Below are positions 28,005-39,078 of a DNA stretch of 64,000 bases, one piece after another (position 1 is the stretch's first letter; each line of letters opens with the position of its first letter). The stretch lies in the NCBI RefSeq assembly GCF_041021955.1, contig NZ_CP158375.1, positions 1,860,001 to 1,924,000 on the forward strand, written 5' to 3'. The DNA comes from Caulobacter sp. 73W. GTDB taxonomy: Bacteria; Pseudomonadota; Alphaproteobacteria; Caulobacterales; Caulobacteraceae. The notes beneath the pieces were generated by a model. The model did no database searches. It had not been told where the DNA came from and was given only the letters and a program-made list of their open reading frames with translations. Both the position numbers and the translations under genes were made by a program.

Positions 28005-29003
28005 TTACTGCGTTATAACCGTTGGGGCGACGAGTACATCAAGCGTCCTGCTCGCTCCACTATCGGAGGCGGATCGAACGATGCTTCCTGCGCCCAAGTC
28101 AAAGGTCAGAAGGTCGGATCGGAAGCACTCCAAACCAACGATGGCGTCCGGCGCGCCGGGCACGCGCTGGTCAGGCAGAACATTGACCTCCACATCTTCG
28201 AAGGTGCGCCCCGCCACCGTAAGGCTGCTGACGGGCACAGACTTCGTCCTCACGGTCCCGCCTAAAACAATGCTTTGATCAACCCGCCCGGGTCGCCCCG
28301 CAAGGCCGTACTCACTAGCCTTGGCGTGCGAGAGGGTCAGGTGACCAGAAGCGCCGCTGTCGACCAGAGCGCGCAAGGCGCGTCCCTCCAGATCCACCTC
28401 GGCCGTCAGAGGAGAGCCGCCAAAGCGGGCGCGCAAGCCCTTGGGTCTTTGCGACGAGATCGACAGGGCCAGGCGCCGATTTGGTAAGTCCAGGGTCACG
28501 ACCATGGCGCTGAGCGCGTCGCGTCCCAGCACCACGTCGGCGGCGAAGGCACCGGCCTGCGCCAGGGGGCCCAGGTCGAGTTTGGTGGCGTTGAGGCCTA
28601 CGAGGCTGAGGCTCCCGAGCGTCAAGTCAAAAGGCGTGCGACCGCCGAAGCTGACCCCGCCGCCAAGTCCCACCGCCGCCATGGGCAGGCCCGCCTGAGC
28701 CTCCAGACCGAGCCGATCGGCGACCGCCGCATGGATCACCGAACGCTCTGCGCCGGTATCGATCAGTACCGTGACCCGTTCGCGGCCGATCCAGCCTTCG
28801 GTGATGAGGATCGCCGCCTGCGGGGCGACGATCCGAAGCCAGCCTGACGTCTGAGCCGTTCCCTCGGGCGCCAGCTGCGGGGCGACCCATAGCTGCTCGC
28901 GAAGCGTCCAGGCGGCGCCGAACCCGGCCCCTATCAATCCCAGCTGAGCCAACAAGCCGCGCCGCGTGAACAAGAAATGCGCCTCCCACGGTCCGCCCTG
29001 CAC
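28005..29003 (-). CDS. exported retropepsin-like aspartic protease with two active-site halves
   Basis: 332 residues, GTG start. The N-terminus has a twin-arginine-like signal (TRRGLLAQLGLIGAGFGAAW), so export of a folded protein is possible. Two aspartic-protease halves are visible: VLIDTGAERSVI near residue 80 and ALVDSGASGHLTL near residue 212. Each is followed by a hydrophobic-Gly segment (VVLGRDALS; AIVGLECF). Most bacterial retropepsin-like proteins have one half and act as dimers, so a single-chain, pepsin-like arrangement is inferred. The substrate is unknown. Confidence 0.75.
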   Translation of the reverse strand: MQGGPWEAHFLFTRRGLLAQLGLIGAGFGAAWTLREQLWVAPQLAPEGTAQTSGWLRIVAPQAAILITEGWIGRERVTVLIDTGAERSVIHAAVADRLGLEAQAGLPMAAVGLGGGVSFGGRTPFDLTLGSLSLVGLNATKLDLGPLAQAGAFAADVVLGRDALSAMVVTLDLPNRRLALSISSQRPKGLRARFGGSPLTAEVDLEGRALRALVDSGASGHLTLSHAKASEYGLAGRPGRVDQSIVLGGTVRTKSVPVSSLTVAGRTFEDVEVNVLPDQRVPGAPDAIVGLECFRSDLLTFDLGAGSIVRSASDSGASRTLDVLVAPTVITQ

Positions 29004-29077
29004 CCGTTCGTATCTAACAACGCGAAGATGGTGAAGTTGCGTTGCTCGCCGTCATCCTACGCCGCTACGCCGGGAAC

Positions 29078-29108
29078 AAAAAAGGCGGCGGACGCAGTGT
29101 CCGCCGCC
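29078..29108 (-). terminator. Rho-independent terminator of the RTX surface-protein gene
   Basis: A perfect 10-bp stem (GGCGGCGGAC, 29084-29093, with GTCCGCCGCC, 29099-29108) with a 5-base loop. On the minus strand it is followed by six T (29078-29083). It lies 26 bases past the stop of the gene at 29134. Confidence 0.88.
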
Positions 29109-29133
29109 TCTCTTGGCGCTTCGGAGTCCGCCC

Positions 29134-30828
29134 TTAGAGGTTGAACTCCGGCTTGCCGTAGGCGCCGACCAGATCGACATGGAAGGCCGCGCCATCGGCC
29201 ATGTCCACGAAGTAGGCGTTGCTCGACTTGGCGTACATGCCGGCATCGCCCTTCATCGCCTCAGCCAGCAACCAGCCGACCATGGCCGCCTTGGTCCCTT
29301 GGCCGTTGGGGCCGTCGCCGCCGTAGGAGGCGAAGTAGGCCGCGCGTCCGTCGGCGAGCAGGCTGGTCACCTTGGCGTCGTCGGCGCTGGCGCCGAAGAT
29401 CTTGTCGTAGGCGGTCTTGGTGGCCTGGGCCAAGGTCTTGGCCCCGTACTCGGCCTGGAAGGCGGCCTTGCCTTCGCCGTCACGGCCCAGGTTCACCGCG
29501 AAGTTGATGTAGCGGTTCTCGGCGTTGAACGCCTGGTAGTAGGCGCTGTTGAGGTTGTTGGGGTTCGGCCCGATCGGCGACAGCAGATAGTCCATGCCGC
29601 CCTCGCCCGGCGTCTTGCCGGTGAAGAAGGCGTAGTTGGTCGTCGCCACGGCGGCCGAGGCGTCCGCCTTCTGGACGATCTCGTTCAGCGCGGACGCCTC
29701 GGTCTTGGCGCCGCTGGCGACCTGACCCGACAGGGTCTTGATCCAAGCGCGGTCCGTATCGCTGGTCGGCGCATAGCGCAGGATATTGTCGAAGGCGTTG
29801 GTCAGGCGCACCTCGGTGTTGGCGCCCTTGACCACCAGGGCGTTCCAGTCGGCCAGGCTGAGTCCGGTGACGTTCTCGACGGTGATCGTGCCGCCGGCCC
29901 AGGTCAGGACCGTGCCGTTGGCGGCCGCGGCGGCGGCGGTGAACTGGCCGCCGTCCAGGTCGAAGCGATCGCCTTGCGCCGACGAGAAATCGCGAACCTT
30001 GTCGGTCCCTTGGACGGTTCCCGAGAAGGCGAAACGGTCAGCGCCCGCGCCGCCCCACAGTTCATCGTCACCGGCGCCGCCGATCAGGATGTCATTGCCG
30101 CCGTTGCCATAGAGGAAGTCGTTTCCGGCGCCGCCATCGAGCTGGTCGTCGCCGTCGGTGGTCATGATCCCTTCCTGGTCGCCCGACAGGGTGTCGGAGC
30201 CTTCGCCGCCAATCAGGCGGTCATGGCCGCCGTCGCCGCGCAGGTGATCATTGCCGCTCTCGCCGCGCAGGCTGTCGTGATCGGCCTGGCCGTACATGTA
30301 GTCGGCGCCGTCGCCGCCATAGAGGGCGTCATGTCCCGCGCCGCCATGGACCTTGTCGTCCAGCGAAGCGCCCTTGACCCGATCGCTGTAGGCGCCGGTC
30401 CAGATTTCGCCAACCTCGACCCCGACGATGCTGCCTCCGCCGGTGACCGCCTGCTTGCCGGTCTGTGCGGCGCTCAGGTCGAAGATGACCGAAGTCGTCG
30501 CCTTGGTCAGGTTCACATAGGCGAAGTCGCCCTGGTTGGCCGGATTGGAGCCGCCATCGAAATGATCACCCCAGCCGCCATAGAGACGATCGAAACCCGT
30601 GCCGCCGAACAGTTGGTCGGACGAAGTGTCGGAATCGTCGCCGCCGCCGGCATAGAGGTAGTCATCTCCGTCGCCGCCATTGATGATGTCGGCGCCCGCA
30701 TCACCCCAGATCTGGTCGACGCCGCCCAGCCCGTTGAGGACGTCATCACCCGCGCCGCCAGCGATCTGATCGCTGTCGTTGGTGCCGTTGTAGGTGTCGT
30801 TGCCGTTCGTGCCGTCGTATCGGGCCAT
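29134..30828 (-). CDS. RTX beta-roll surface protein with C-terminal S-layer anchor module
   Basis: 564 residues from ATG 30828 (ribosome site AGGGA). No Sec signal. Residues ~5-270 are RTX nonapeptide repeats (GGAGDDVLNG, GGDGDDYLYA, GGAGNDFLYG, GGAGDDELWG), which bind calcium. They end in the usual DFSSAQGDRFDLDGG. Residues ~345-564 are the RsaA-type anchor: YAFFTGKTP, NPNNLNSAYYQ, ENRYINFAVNLGRDGEG, GTKAAMVGW, ending KPEFNL. It lies directly downstream of rsaF in the same direction, after a terminator-like hairpin. Function: a secreted, calcium-bound S-layer-associated protein; its ligand is unknown. Confidence 0.85.
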   Translation of the reverse strand: MARYDGTNGNDTYNGTNDSDQIAGGAGDDVLNGLGGVDQIWGDAGADIINGGDGDDYLYAGGGDDSDTSSDQLFGGTGFDRLYGGWGDHFDGGSNPANQGDFAYVNLTKATTSVIFDLSAAQTGKQAVTGGGSIVGVEVGEIWTGAYSDRVKGASLDDKVHGGAGHDALYGGDGADYMYGQADHDSLRGESGNDHLRGDGGHDRLIGGEGSDTLSGDQEGIMTTDGDDQLDGGAGNDFLYGNGGNDILIGGAGDDELWGGAGADRFAFSGTVQGTDKVRDFSSAQGDRFDLDGGQFTAAAAAANGTVLTWAGGTITVENVTGLSLADWNALVVKGANTEVRLTNAFDNILRYAPTSDTDRAWIKTLSGQVASGAKTEASALNEIVQKADASAAVATTNYAFFTGKTPGEGGMDYLLSPIGPNPNNLNSAYYQAFNAENRYINFAVNLGRDGEGKAAFQAEYGAKTLAQATKTAYDKIFGASADDAKVTSLLADGRAAYFASYGGDGPNGQGTKAAMVGWLLAEAMKGDAGMYAKSSNAYFVDMADGAAFHVDLVGAYGKPEFNL

Positions 30829-31155
30829 GTCTATCCCTGCTTCTCTCGAAAAGGAATCTCGGACCAAGCTGTCCCTAGAGCTCGCGCTCGATATAGGTTA
30901 GCGGTTACCCAGATTCTGGAGGCGGGGCTTTAGCGGCGCTGCGTTAGCCGCGTTGATTATAGGTTGCGAGGATCGCGACCCGACAAGCACGATTTGCCTG
31001 CGCCCTTCGCTTCATCATCACCAAGTACTTGATTATTAATTGTATTTCGAGATATCGAGGATCTTAGCATCGGATGGAAAATGCGCGCTGGCGCATTAAT
31101 TCGACTTAAGATTCCCGCAAGCTCTAGCGCGGAAGCCGTTCGGTCTACACAGCGC
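30829..31155. other. 327-base spacer between rsaF and the RTX gene
   Basis: No gene is supported. At 31080-31097 AATGCGC and GCGCATT form a 7-bp stem with a 4-base loop, followed on the minus strand by T-rich sequence. This is a plausible terminator for rsaF. The stretch 31015-31080 is AT-rich (TTGATTATTAATTG) and probably contains the promoter of the RTX gene. Confidence 0.5.
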
Positions 31156-32742
31156 CTAGTTGCGCGGGGCGGTGGACGTCGGTCGTTCGATAACCTCGGA
31201 ACCGCCGAGCTCGAGGATAGAGGGCAGCGGCGCCACCTTCGAGGCTTCGACCGGGTCAGCGGGAAGCTCGGCGTTTTGGGGGCGGATCGGTGTGGTGTCG
31301 CCCGCCACAGGCGTGGACAAATCCGGCTGGCGCACCGCATCCAGCAGGTGGGTGACGATCTCGGTCGGCAGAGCCCCCTTCCACTTAACCCTATCGAAGT
31401 TGCGGGTCGGATCGTAGGCTACCGTGGTCGCCGACAAGGTCTCGGGACGCAACATGCCGGTGGCGGCGAGAAGCTGAACGCGGCCGGTGTATTCGTTGGC
31501 ACGGGTGCGCAGGAAGTTGAGCTGAGCCTGCAGCAACTCCTGCTGGGCGTTCAGGATTTCGATCGTGCTGCGCAGCGCGAAACGCTCTTCCTCGCGAACG
31601 CCATAAAGCGCCACGGCGGCGGCCCGCATCTCCTCTTCGATCGTGACTAGGCTGTCGCGGAAGAGGGTTAGCTGATCCCAGCTCTGAGAAACCCCGAACA
31701 CCGTGTTGCGGCGAGCGTCATCCATGAGCTGCTGATCGCGATTATTCTCCGCAACGGTCTGACGGATCACGGAAGAAATCTGGCCGCTGGAGAACAGCGG
31801 CTGGGTCAGGGTTACAGAGGCTGTGTAGTTGTCCACACGACCCAGGCGGTCGTCATACTGCGCCACAGGGCCACGCGCCCAATCGATGCGGCCGGTCACC
31901 TGCGGCATACGACCAGCCTTGGCCTCGGCCATGCGTGATCGGGAAGCAGCCTCGGTATAGGCCGATTGCAGCAGCAGGGGGCTGTTGAGTTCCGCCAGGT
32001 CGAAGGCTTCGTCAAGCGTATCAGGCAGACCCTGAAGGTCGGGCTCCGCCTCCAGGGTGCCCGGAGCCTGGCCAACGATCGCCGCGTACTGGGCGCGGGA
32101 GATGGACAGTTGCGCCTTGGCGTTGACCACTTGTGTGCGCGCCGCCGCATAGCGGTGGGTGGACTGCTCCACGTCAGTCAGGGTGACCTGCCGGACCGAG
32201 TATTTGTCCTTGCTGTCCTGAAGCATCTTGGCGAGAGCCTGGGCGGACTCCTCGCTCACGCGCAGGATCGCCTCGTCACGACGCACGCCCACATAGGCGG
32301 CGACCACCCGCGTCAACAGATCGTACTCGGCGCGGCGCAGGCTCTCGCGGCCCGCCTTGATCTGCGCCTCGGCGGCGTTAAGGCGCGCAGTGAGGCGGCC
32401 GCCCGTATAGAGCGGCTGCGCTAGGACTAACTGACGGGCGCTGGTGTAGTCCTTGTCCTTTTGCTCCCCCGCGGGCGCGAGGATGGAGCCAGGCACGTCG
32501 CGCTCGTTGTAATTGTAGGTGCTGCTGACCTGACCGCTCGCCTGCAGGCCAAAACCCGCGCGGGCCTGAACGTAGCTCTCATCCAGCGCCTTGACCGCAG
32601 CGCGTTGAGCCAGAATTTGAGGATTGGTCCGATAGGCCAGGTCGATGGCCTCTGCCAGGGTGTCGGCCAGGGCGTGACCGGGAGCAATCGCTCCCAGCAG
32701 GAGCGCCAGCGCCGAGGCGCCAAGGGCTAGCTTCTTCACCAT
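31156..32742 (-). CDS. rsaF: TolC-family outer-membrane channel of the S-layer type I secretion system
   Basis: 528 residues from ATG 32742. A Sec signal (LALGASALALLLGAIAPGHALA) precedes a TolC fold: LAEAIDLAYRTNPQILAQRAAVKALDE near the start and a second repeat from ~240 (LDEAFDLAELNSPLLLQSAYTEAASRSRMAEAK). A ~70-residue C-terminal extension rich in Pro, Ala and Glu is typical of RsaF-type proteins. Its position downstream of the O-antigen genes is as in the C. crescentus rsa locus. It should dock with RsaE and RsaD so that RsaA, and presumably the anchor-module proteins, leave in one step. Confidence 0.9.
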   Translation of the reverse strand: MVKKLALGASALALLLGAIAPGHALADTLAEAIDLAYRTNPQILAQRAAVKALDESYVQARAGFGLQASGQVSSTYNYNERDVPGSILAPAGEQKDKDYTSARQLVLAQPLYTGGRLTARLNAAEAQIKAGRESLRRAEYDLLTRVVAAYVGVRRDEAILRVSEESAQALAKMLQDSKDKYSVRQVTLTDVEQSTHRYAAARTQVVNAKAQLSISRAQYAAIVGQAPGTLEAEPDLQGLPDTLDEAFDLAELNSPLLLQSAYTEAASRSRMAEAKAGRMPQVTGRIDWARGPVAQYDDRLGRVDNYTASVTLTQPLFSSGQISSVIRQTVAENNRDQQLMDDARRNTVFGVSQSWDQLTLFRDSLVTIEEEMRAAAVALYGVREEERFALRSTIEILNAQQELLQAQLNFLRTRANEYTGRVQLLAATGMLRPETLSATTVAYDPTRNFDRVKWKGALPTEIVTHLLDAVRQPDLSTPVAGDTTPIRPQNAELPADPVEASKVAPLPSILELGGSEVIERPTSTAPRN

Positions 32743-32824
32743 CACCGTCTTCGTCTCTCTACACAGACCCCCGGTATTCCAGACCGTGGGATCAACCAGA
32801 TCATCGTGACCTATTCAAGGACGC

Positions 32825-33859
32825 TCACGCCAGCAATCGGCGGATCGTCTCGTCCCAGGTCACACCTTTTTCGTCCCATAGGGACTTGGCCGCCGCACCC
32901 AGGCTTCGGGCCCGGGCGGGATCGGCCAGCCGCACCATTCCATCGGCCAGGGCTTGCGCCGTCGGCGCCACGACCGCGCCGGTGTCGCTGTTAACGATTT
33001 CCAGCAGGCCCCCGCTGTCCTCGACCGTCAGCATGGCCTTGGCGCAGGCGAAGGCCTCCATGGTCACATAGCCCACCGAGTCCTCGTCGAACGGCAGATA
33101 GGCGCAGGCCAGAGCCCCCGCCGCCCAGCGGGCGATGTCCTCGCGCGGGTGGAAACCGAACTTCAGCGCCACGCGGTCACCCAGATCGAGCCGCTCGACC
33201 AGCGCCTCCAGCTCGGCGGCGTATTCGGCGCTTTCCGGCGGGCCGGCGATGATCAGGCGAGGACCGCTTTGGGTGAGGGCCATGGCCTCGATCAGCAGGT
33301 GCTGGCGCTTGCCGGGCGCCACGCGGCCGCCGGCGAAGATGTAGTCGCCGTACACGCCGGGCTGGAACAGCTCCTCGTCGTTCAGCGGCGGATAGAGCAC
33401 CTCGCTGGCGAAGCCGTTGAACTTCTTCAGCCGGCCTTGGGTGGTTGGCGAGTTGACGAAGATTCTGCGGCAGGCGGCGAAGCACTGGTCGTCGGCGTGC
33501 TGAATAGCGCCTCGGATGGCCCGGCCATCCGGATCGTCGCCCAAGTGGCTCTGGCCGGCGATATCCAGGTCATAGGCCTGGCGGAACTGGTGCAGCAGCC
33601 ACAGGACCTTGTTCTCGTGCGGGATTAGGTAGGCCGGGAATTTCAGACCGATGACGCGGTCGACGTTGAACAGCTGGAACGCCTGGTTCAGCACGATCTC
33701 GTCGATCAGTCGCTCGCGCGGCGCCCAGGCAAAGGGCACGCGCAGCAGCTCGGCCTGCACGCCGCTCGCAGCGTTCAGCTTGCGCACCAGATGGTCCGCC
33801 AGCTCCTCCGCCCCGCCCCGGATGAAGGGGGCGGCGTTGTTGACCACCAGAACCTTCAT
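32825..33859 (-). CDS. glycosyltransferase (GT-B, family 4-like), O-antigen
   Basis: 344 residues from ATG 33859 (MKVLVVNNAAPFIRGGAEEL), overlapping the stop of the upstream gene as ATGA. The N-terminal acceptor domain has the GGAEE loop. The C-terminal donor domain has FAGGRVAPGKRQHLLIEAMAL and AYLPFDEDSVGYVTMEAFACAKAMLTVEDSGGLLE (E-x7-E region). It is a paralog of the adjacent gene at 33856-34890. In context it probably adds a perosamine or core-linked sugar to the S-layer-binding O-antigen. Confidence 0.85.
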   Translation of the reverse strand: MKVLVVNNAAPFIRGGAEELADHLVRKLNAASGVQAELLRVPFAWAPRERLIDEIVLNQAFQLFNVDRVIGLKFPAYLIPHENKVLWLLHQFRQAYDLDIAGQSHLGDDPDGRAIRGAIQHADDQCFAACRRIFVNSPTTQGRLKKFNGFASEVLYPPLNDEELFQPGVYGDYIFAGGRVAPGKRQHLLIEAMALTQSGPRLIIAGPPESAEYAAELEALVERLDLGDRVALKFGFHPREDIARWAAGALACAYLPFDEDSVGYVTMEAFACAKAMLTVEDSGGLLEIVNSDTGAVVAPTAQALADGMVRLADPARARSLGAAAKSLWDEKGVTWDETIRRLLA

Positions 33860-34890
33860 TCGGTGAGACGCTCCACCACGGTGTTCCAGTCGATCTTCAG
33901 GTCCGACAGGCGCTTCAGCGAGGCGTCGCCCATCTTGCCGGCGAGTTTTCGGTCCAGCCACAGACGGTCCATCGCTTGCGCCAAGGCGACGGGATCAGGC
34001 TCGGAGACAAAACCGTTGCGGCCGTTCTCCACAAGCTCCAGCACACCGCCGCTGTCGGTCGTGGTCAGAACAGCCTTCCTGGCATGCGCACCCTCCAGCG
34101 AAGGATAGCCGTAACTGTCCTCGTCCTTGGGCAAATAGGCCACGGCCAGGGCCGGGGCGATGACCTCGGCCTTTTCTTCTTCGGTGATCCAGCGGTCGTC
34201 GAAGACCACCTTGTCGGCCACGCCCAGGCCCCCGATCATCTGGCCGATCTCGGCGCCATAGGTCGGGTTGGAGGCCGTGCCGCACAGACGCAGCTTCACG
34301 CCGCTCTTCACATGCTGCATCGCCTCGATCAGCAACGACTGGCGCTTGTGCGGCTCCACGCGGCAGACCACGACGATCTCGTCGCCATAGCCGTCGTGAC
34401 GGAAGCGTTCCGGCTGGTAGATCGGCGGATAGAGCGGATCGGCCTTGATGCCGTTGAAGTTCATCAGTCGGTCGGCCACCACTTGGCTGTTTGTGTAGAC
34501 GGCCTTGGCTTCCTTGATGGTGCGAGTGTCCAAGTCCATCAGCGCCTTGCGCACCGCGGTCGACTTGGCGTCGACCGGCACGCCGTACGGGGTGTCCCAC
34601 AGATCGTAGTAAGCGCGGATGTGGTGGATGAACCACAGCACCTTGTTGGGATGGTCGATCACGTGCGCCGGCGGCCGAAAGCAGATCACCCGATCACAGG
34701 TGTCAGTCAGGTCGAGCAACCGCCAGGCGGCCGTCTGGTGCAGCAGCTCGTCCGGATGGTCGATGAAAGGCAGATAGAAGCGCTCCACCTGGTGCCCATG
34801 GGCGCGCAGCTTCTCCTCCAGCCATTCGACGATGAACCGGGCCCCGCCGTTGATGAACGGCACGAAGGAGGAGACGAGAGAGATCTTCAC
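33856..34890 (-). CDS. glycosyltransferase (GT-B, family 4-like), O-antigen
   Basis: 344 residues from GTG 34890, four bases after the per stop; an ATG at 34929 inside per is less likely. N-terminus MKISLVSSFVPFINGGARFIV. The donor domain has VVCRVEPHKRQSLLIEAMQHV and AYLPKDEDSYGYPSLEGAHARKAVLTTTDSGGVLEL. It has the same length and layout as the next gene, so the two are a tandem duplication with probably different linkage specificity. It sits in the gmd-perB-per operon. Confidence 0.85.
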   Translation of the reverse strand: MKISLVSSFVPFINGGARFIVEWLEEKLRAHGHQVERFYLPFIDHPDELLHQTAAWRLLDLTDTCDRVICFRPPAHVIDHPNKVLWFIHHIRAYYDLWDTPYGVPVDAKSTAVRKALMDLDTRTIKEAKAVYTNSQVVADRLMNFNGIKADPLYPPIYQPERFRHDGYGDEIVVVCRVEPHKRQSLLIEAMQHVKSGVKLRLCGTASNPTYGAEIGQMIGGLGVADKVVFDDRWITEEEKAEVIAPALAVAYLPKDEDSYGYPSLEGAHARKAVLTTTDSGGVLELVENGRNGFVSEPDPVALAQAMDRLWLDRKLAGKMGDASLKRLSDLKIDWNTVVERLTE

Positions 34891-34894
34891 GCGA

Positions 34895-36013
34895 CTAGGC
34901 CAGAACCTTGTCGAGGGCGTCGACCACACGTTCGATGTCGGCTTCGCTCAGAAGGCCGTGGGTTGGAAGGTTGACGCCGCGCCCGGCGCACAGCTCAGCC
35001 TTCGGGAACGGGCGCGTGCCAAGATGCTGGTAGGGCGGCAGCACGTGCATGGGATGGAAGACCGGACGCGTCTCAATCCCCAGGGCATCCATGTCGAGCA
35101 TGACCTGGTCGCGGGACTTGGTGACGCCCGCACCCAGCTGGATCGTGTACATCCAATAGACGTGTTCGGCGTAGTCCTCGACGACCGGGAGGATGACCCT
35201 GTCGCCCAGTCGCGCCATGGCCCGATCGTAGAGCGCCGCCACGCGACGGCGTCCTTCCAAGTGGTGATCGACGCGCTCCAACTGGGCCAGGCCGATAGCG
35301 GCCTGGATGTTGGTCATACGATAGTTGAAGCCGATGATCGGGAACCAGTAGCGACGGGCGGGATCCATCCCCTGGCCACGAAGTAGACGCAGCTTTGCGG
35401 CCAGCTCGTCGTCATTGGTGGTGATCATCCCGCCTTCACCGGTCGTGATGATCTTGTTGCCGAAGAAACTGAACACGCCGACGTCGCCCAGCGAGCCGGT
35501 CATGCGGCCCTTGTACTTGGCGCCGACCGCCTCGGCGGCGTCTTCGATAACGAACAGGCCATGCTTCTTGGCGATGGCGTTGATGGGGTCCATGTCGGCC
35601 GGATGACCATAGAGGTGGACCGGCATGATGCCCCGGGTCTTGGGCGTGATCAGCGCTTCGATATCAGCGGGATCGATGTTGAAGGCGCGGGTCTCGTTCT
35701 CGGCCAGGATGGGGGTCGCGCCGCAATAGCTGACCGCGTTGGCCGAGGCGATGTAGGTCAGGCTGGGGACGATGACCTCGTCTCCCGGCTGCAGATCAAG
35801 CCCCACCAGGGCAAGGTGCAGGGCTGTGGTGCCGTTGTTGCACGCTATGGCGTGCTTGACCCCACAATACTCTGCGAAGCTATTTTCGAATTCGCTGATG
35901 AAGCGTCCGACAGACGAGATCCAGGTGGTGTCCAGGCACTCGTTGACATACTCGCGCTCGTGCCCGTCCAAGACGGGGGCGGCGACGGAAATGCGGGGAA
36001 GGTTTTCAGCCAT
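34895..36013 (-). CDS. per: GDP-perosamine synthase (PLP aminotransferase)
   Basis: 372 residues from ATG 36013 (MAENLPRISVAAPVLDGHE); an upstream in-frame extension overlaps perB and is rejected. It is a DegT/DnrJ aminotransferase: the PLP Lys is in FSFFGNKIITTGEGG, with HLYGHPADMD and EDAAEAVGA upstream. The family converts GDP-4-keto-6-deoxymannose to GDP-perosamine using glutamate. The substrate assignment rests on the immediate neighbours gmd and the perB-type acetyltransferase. N-acetylperosamine is the O-antigen sugar to which the C. crescentus S-layer attaches. Confidence 0.92.
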   Translation of the reverse strand: MAENLPRISVAAPVLDGHEREYVNECLDTTWISSVGRFISEFENSFAEYCGVKHAIACNNGTTALHLALVGLDLQPGDEVIVPSLTYIASANAVSYCGATPILAENETRAFNIDPADIEALITPKTRGIMPVHLYGHPADMDPINAIAKKHGLFVIEDAAEAVGAKYKGRMTGSLGDVGVFSFFGNKIITTGEGGMITTNDDELAAKLRLLRGQGMDPARRYWFPIIGFNYRMTNIQAAIGLAQLERVDHHLEGRRRVAALYDRAMARLGDRVILPVVEDYAEHVYWMYTIQLGAGVTKSRDQVMLDMDALGIETRPVFHPMHVLPPYQHLGTRPFPKAELCAGRGVNLPTHGLLSEADIERVVDALDKVLA

Positions 36014-36021
36014 TCGTCTTC

Positions 36022-36654
36022 TCACACCCGGCCGGTAACGCGGGCCGGAACGCCCATGGCGAGCGCGCCCGCCGGAATATCGTGGACCACGCAGGCGCCG
36101 GCGCCGATCACCGCGTCGTCGCCAATCTCGCGCCCCGGGATGACGCTGGTCCCGACGCCGAGGAAGGCGCGCTGACCGACCGTAACATCGCCCGCCAGGG
36201 CGCACCCCGGTGCGATGTGCGCAGCCTCGCAGATCAGCCCGTCATGATCGACCACGGCGCCGGTGTTGATGATCGCCAGATCGCGCAAGTCGGTCTCGGC
36301 GTTGATCACCGCGCCGGCCATGATCGCGATTCCCGCGCCCAGGCGAGCCGACGGCGAGACCCGCGCGGCGGGGCTGATGGCGTTTACCAGTTCAAAACCC
36401 GCCTTCTGCGCCTTGCGGCCCATACGCAGGCGCAAGCCGTTGTCGCCGATGGCGACGAAGGCGGCGGTTACACCGTCTGCCTTCAGGCTCTCGAGCTTGG
36501 AATCGTCGCCGATCACCTGCGCCCCGACGACCGTGCGCGGCGTCGGATCGGCGTCAAGCACGCCGAACACCTCATGACCACTGGCGCGCAGCAGTTCGAT
36601 CACGACCTTGGCGTGACCTCCCGCGCCCAGAACGATCACGGGCCCGCTCGACAT
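36022..36654 (-). CDS. perB: GDP-perosamine N-acetyltransferase (left-handed beta-helix)
   Basis: 210 residues from ATG 36654, two bases after the gmd stop. An N-terminal PglD-like domain (VIVLGAGGHAKVVIELLRASG) is followed by hexapeptide repeats (AGIAIMAGAVINAETDL, IAPGCALAGDVTVGQRAFLGVGTSVIPG). The His-Asp-like pair in GAVVDHDGLICEAAHI fits the catalytic His of PglD/PerB. It acetylates the 4-amino group of GDP-perosamine with acetyl-CoA. Other sugar N-acetyltransferases of this family are possible, but the neighbours decide. Confidence 0.88.
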   Translation of the reverse strand: MSSGPVIVLGAGGHAKVVIELLRASGHEVFGVLDADPTPRTVVGAQVIGDDSKLESLKADGVTAAFVAIGDNGLRLRMGRKAQKAGFELVNAISPAARVSPSARLGAGIAIMAGAVINAETDLRDLAIINTGAVVDHDGLICEAAHIAPGCALAGDVTVGQRAFLGVGTSVIPGREIGDDAVIGAGACVVHDIPAGALAMGVPARVTGRV

Positions 36655-36656
36655 GG

Positions 36657-39058
<2,402 letters not shown>

Positions 39059-39078
39059 GTCTTGTCGCCTTGTCGGGA

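Noticed and set aside
29113..30933. 606-residue open frame on the plus strand
   Set aside because: It mirrors the RTX gene on the other strand. It arises from GC-biased codons and has no domain or ribosome site of its own.
36014..36205. N-terminal extension of per by 64 residues
   Set aside because: It overlaps perB, is Arg/Gly-rich shadow sequence, and the family starts at MAENLPRISVAAP.
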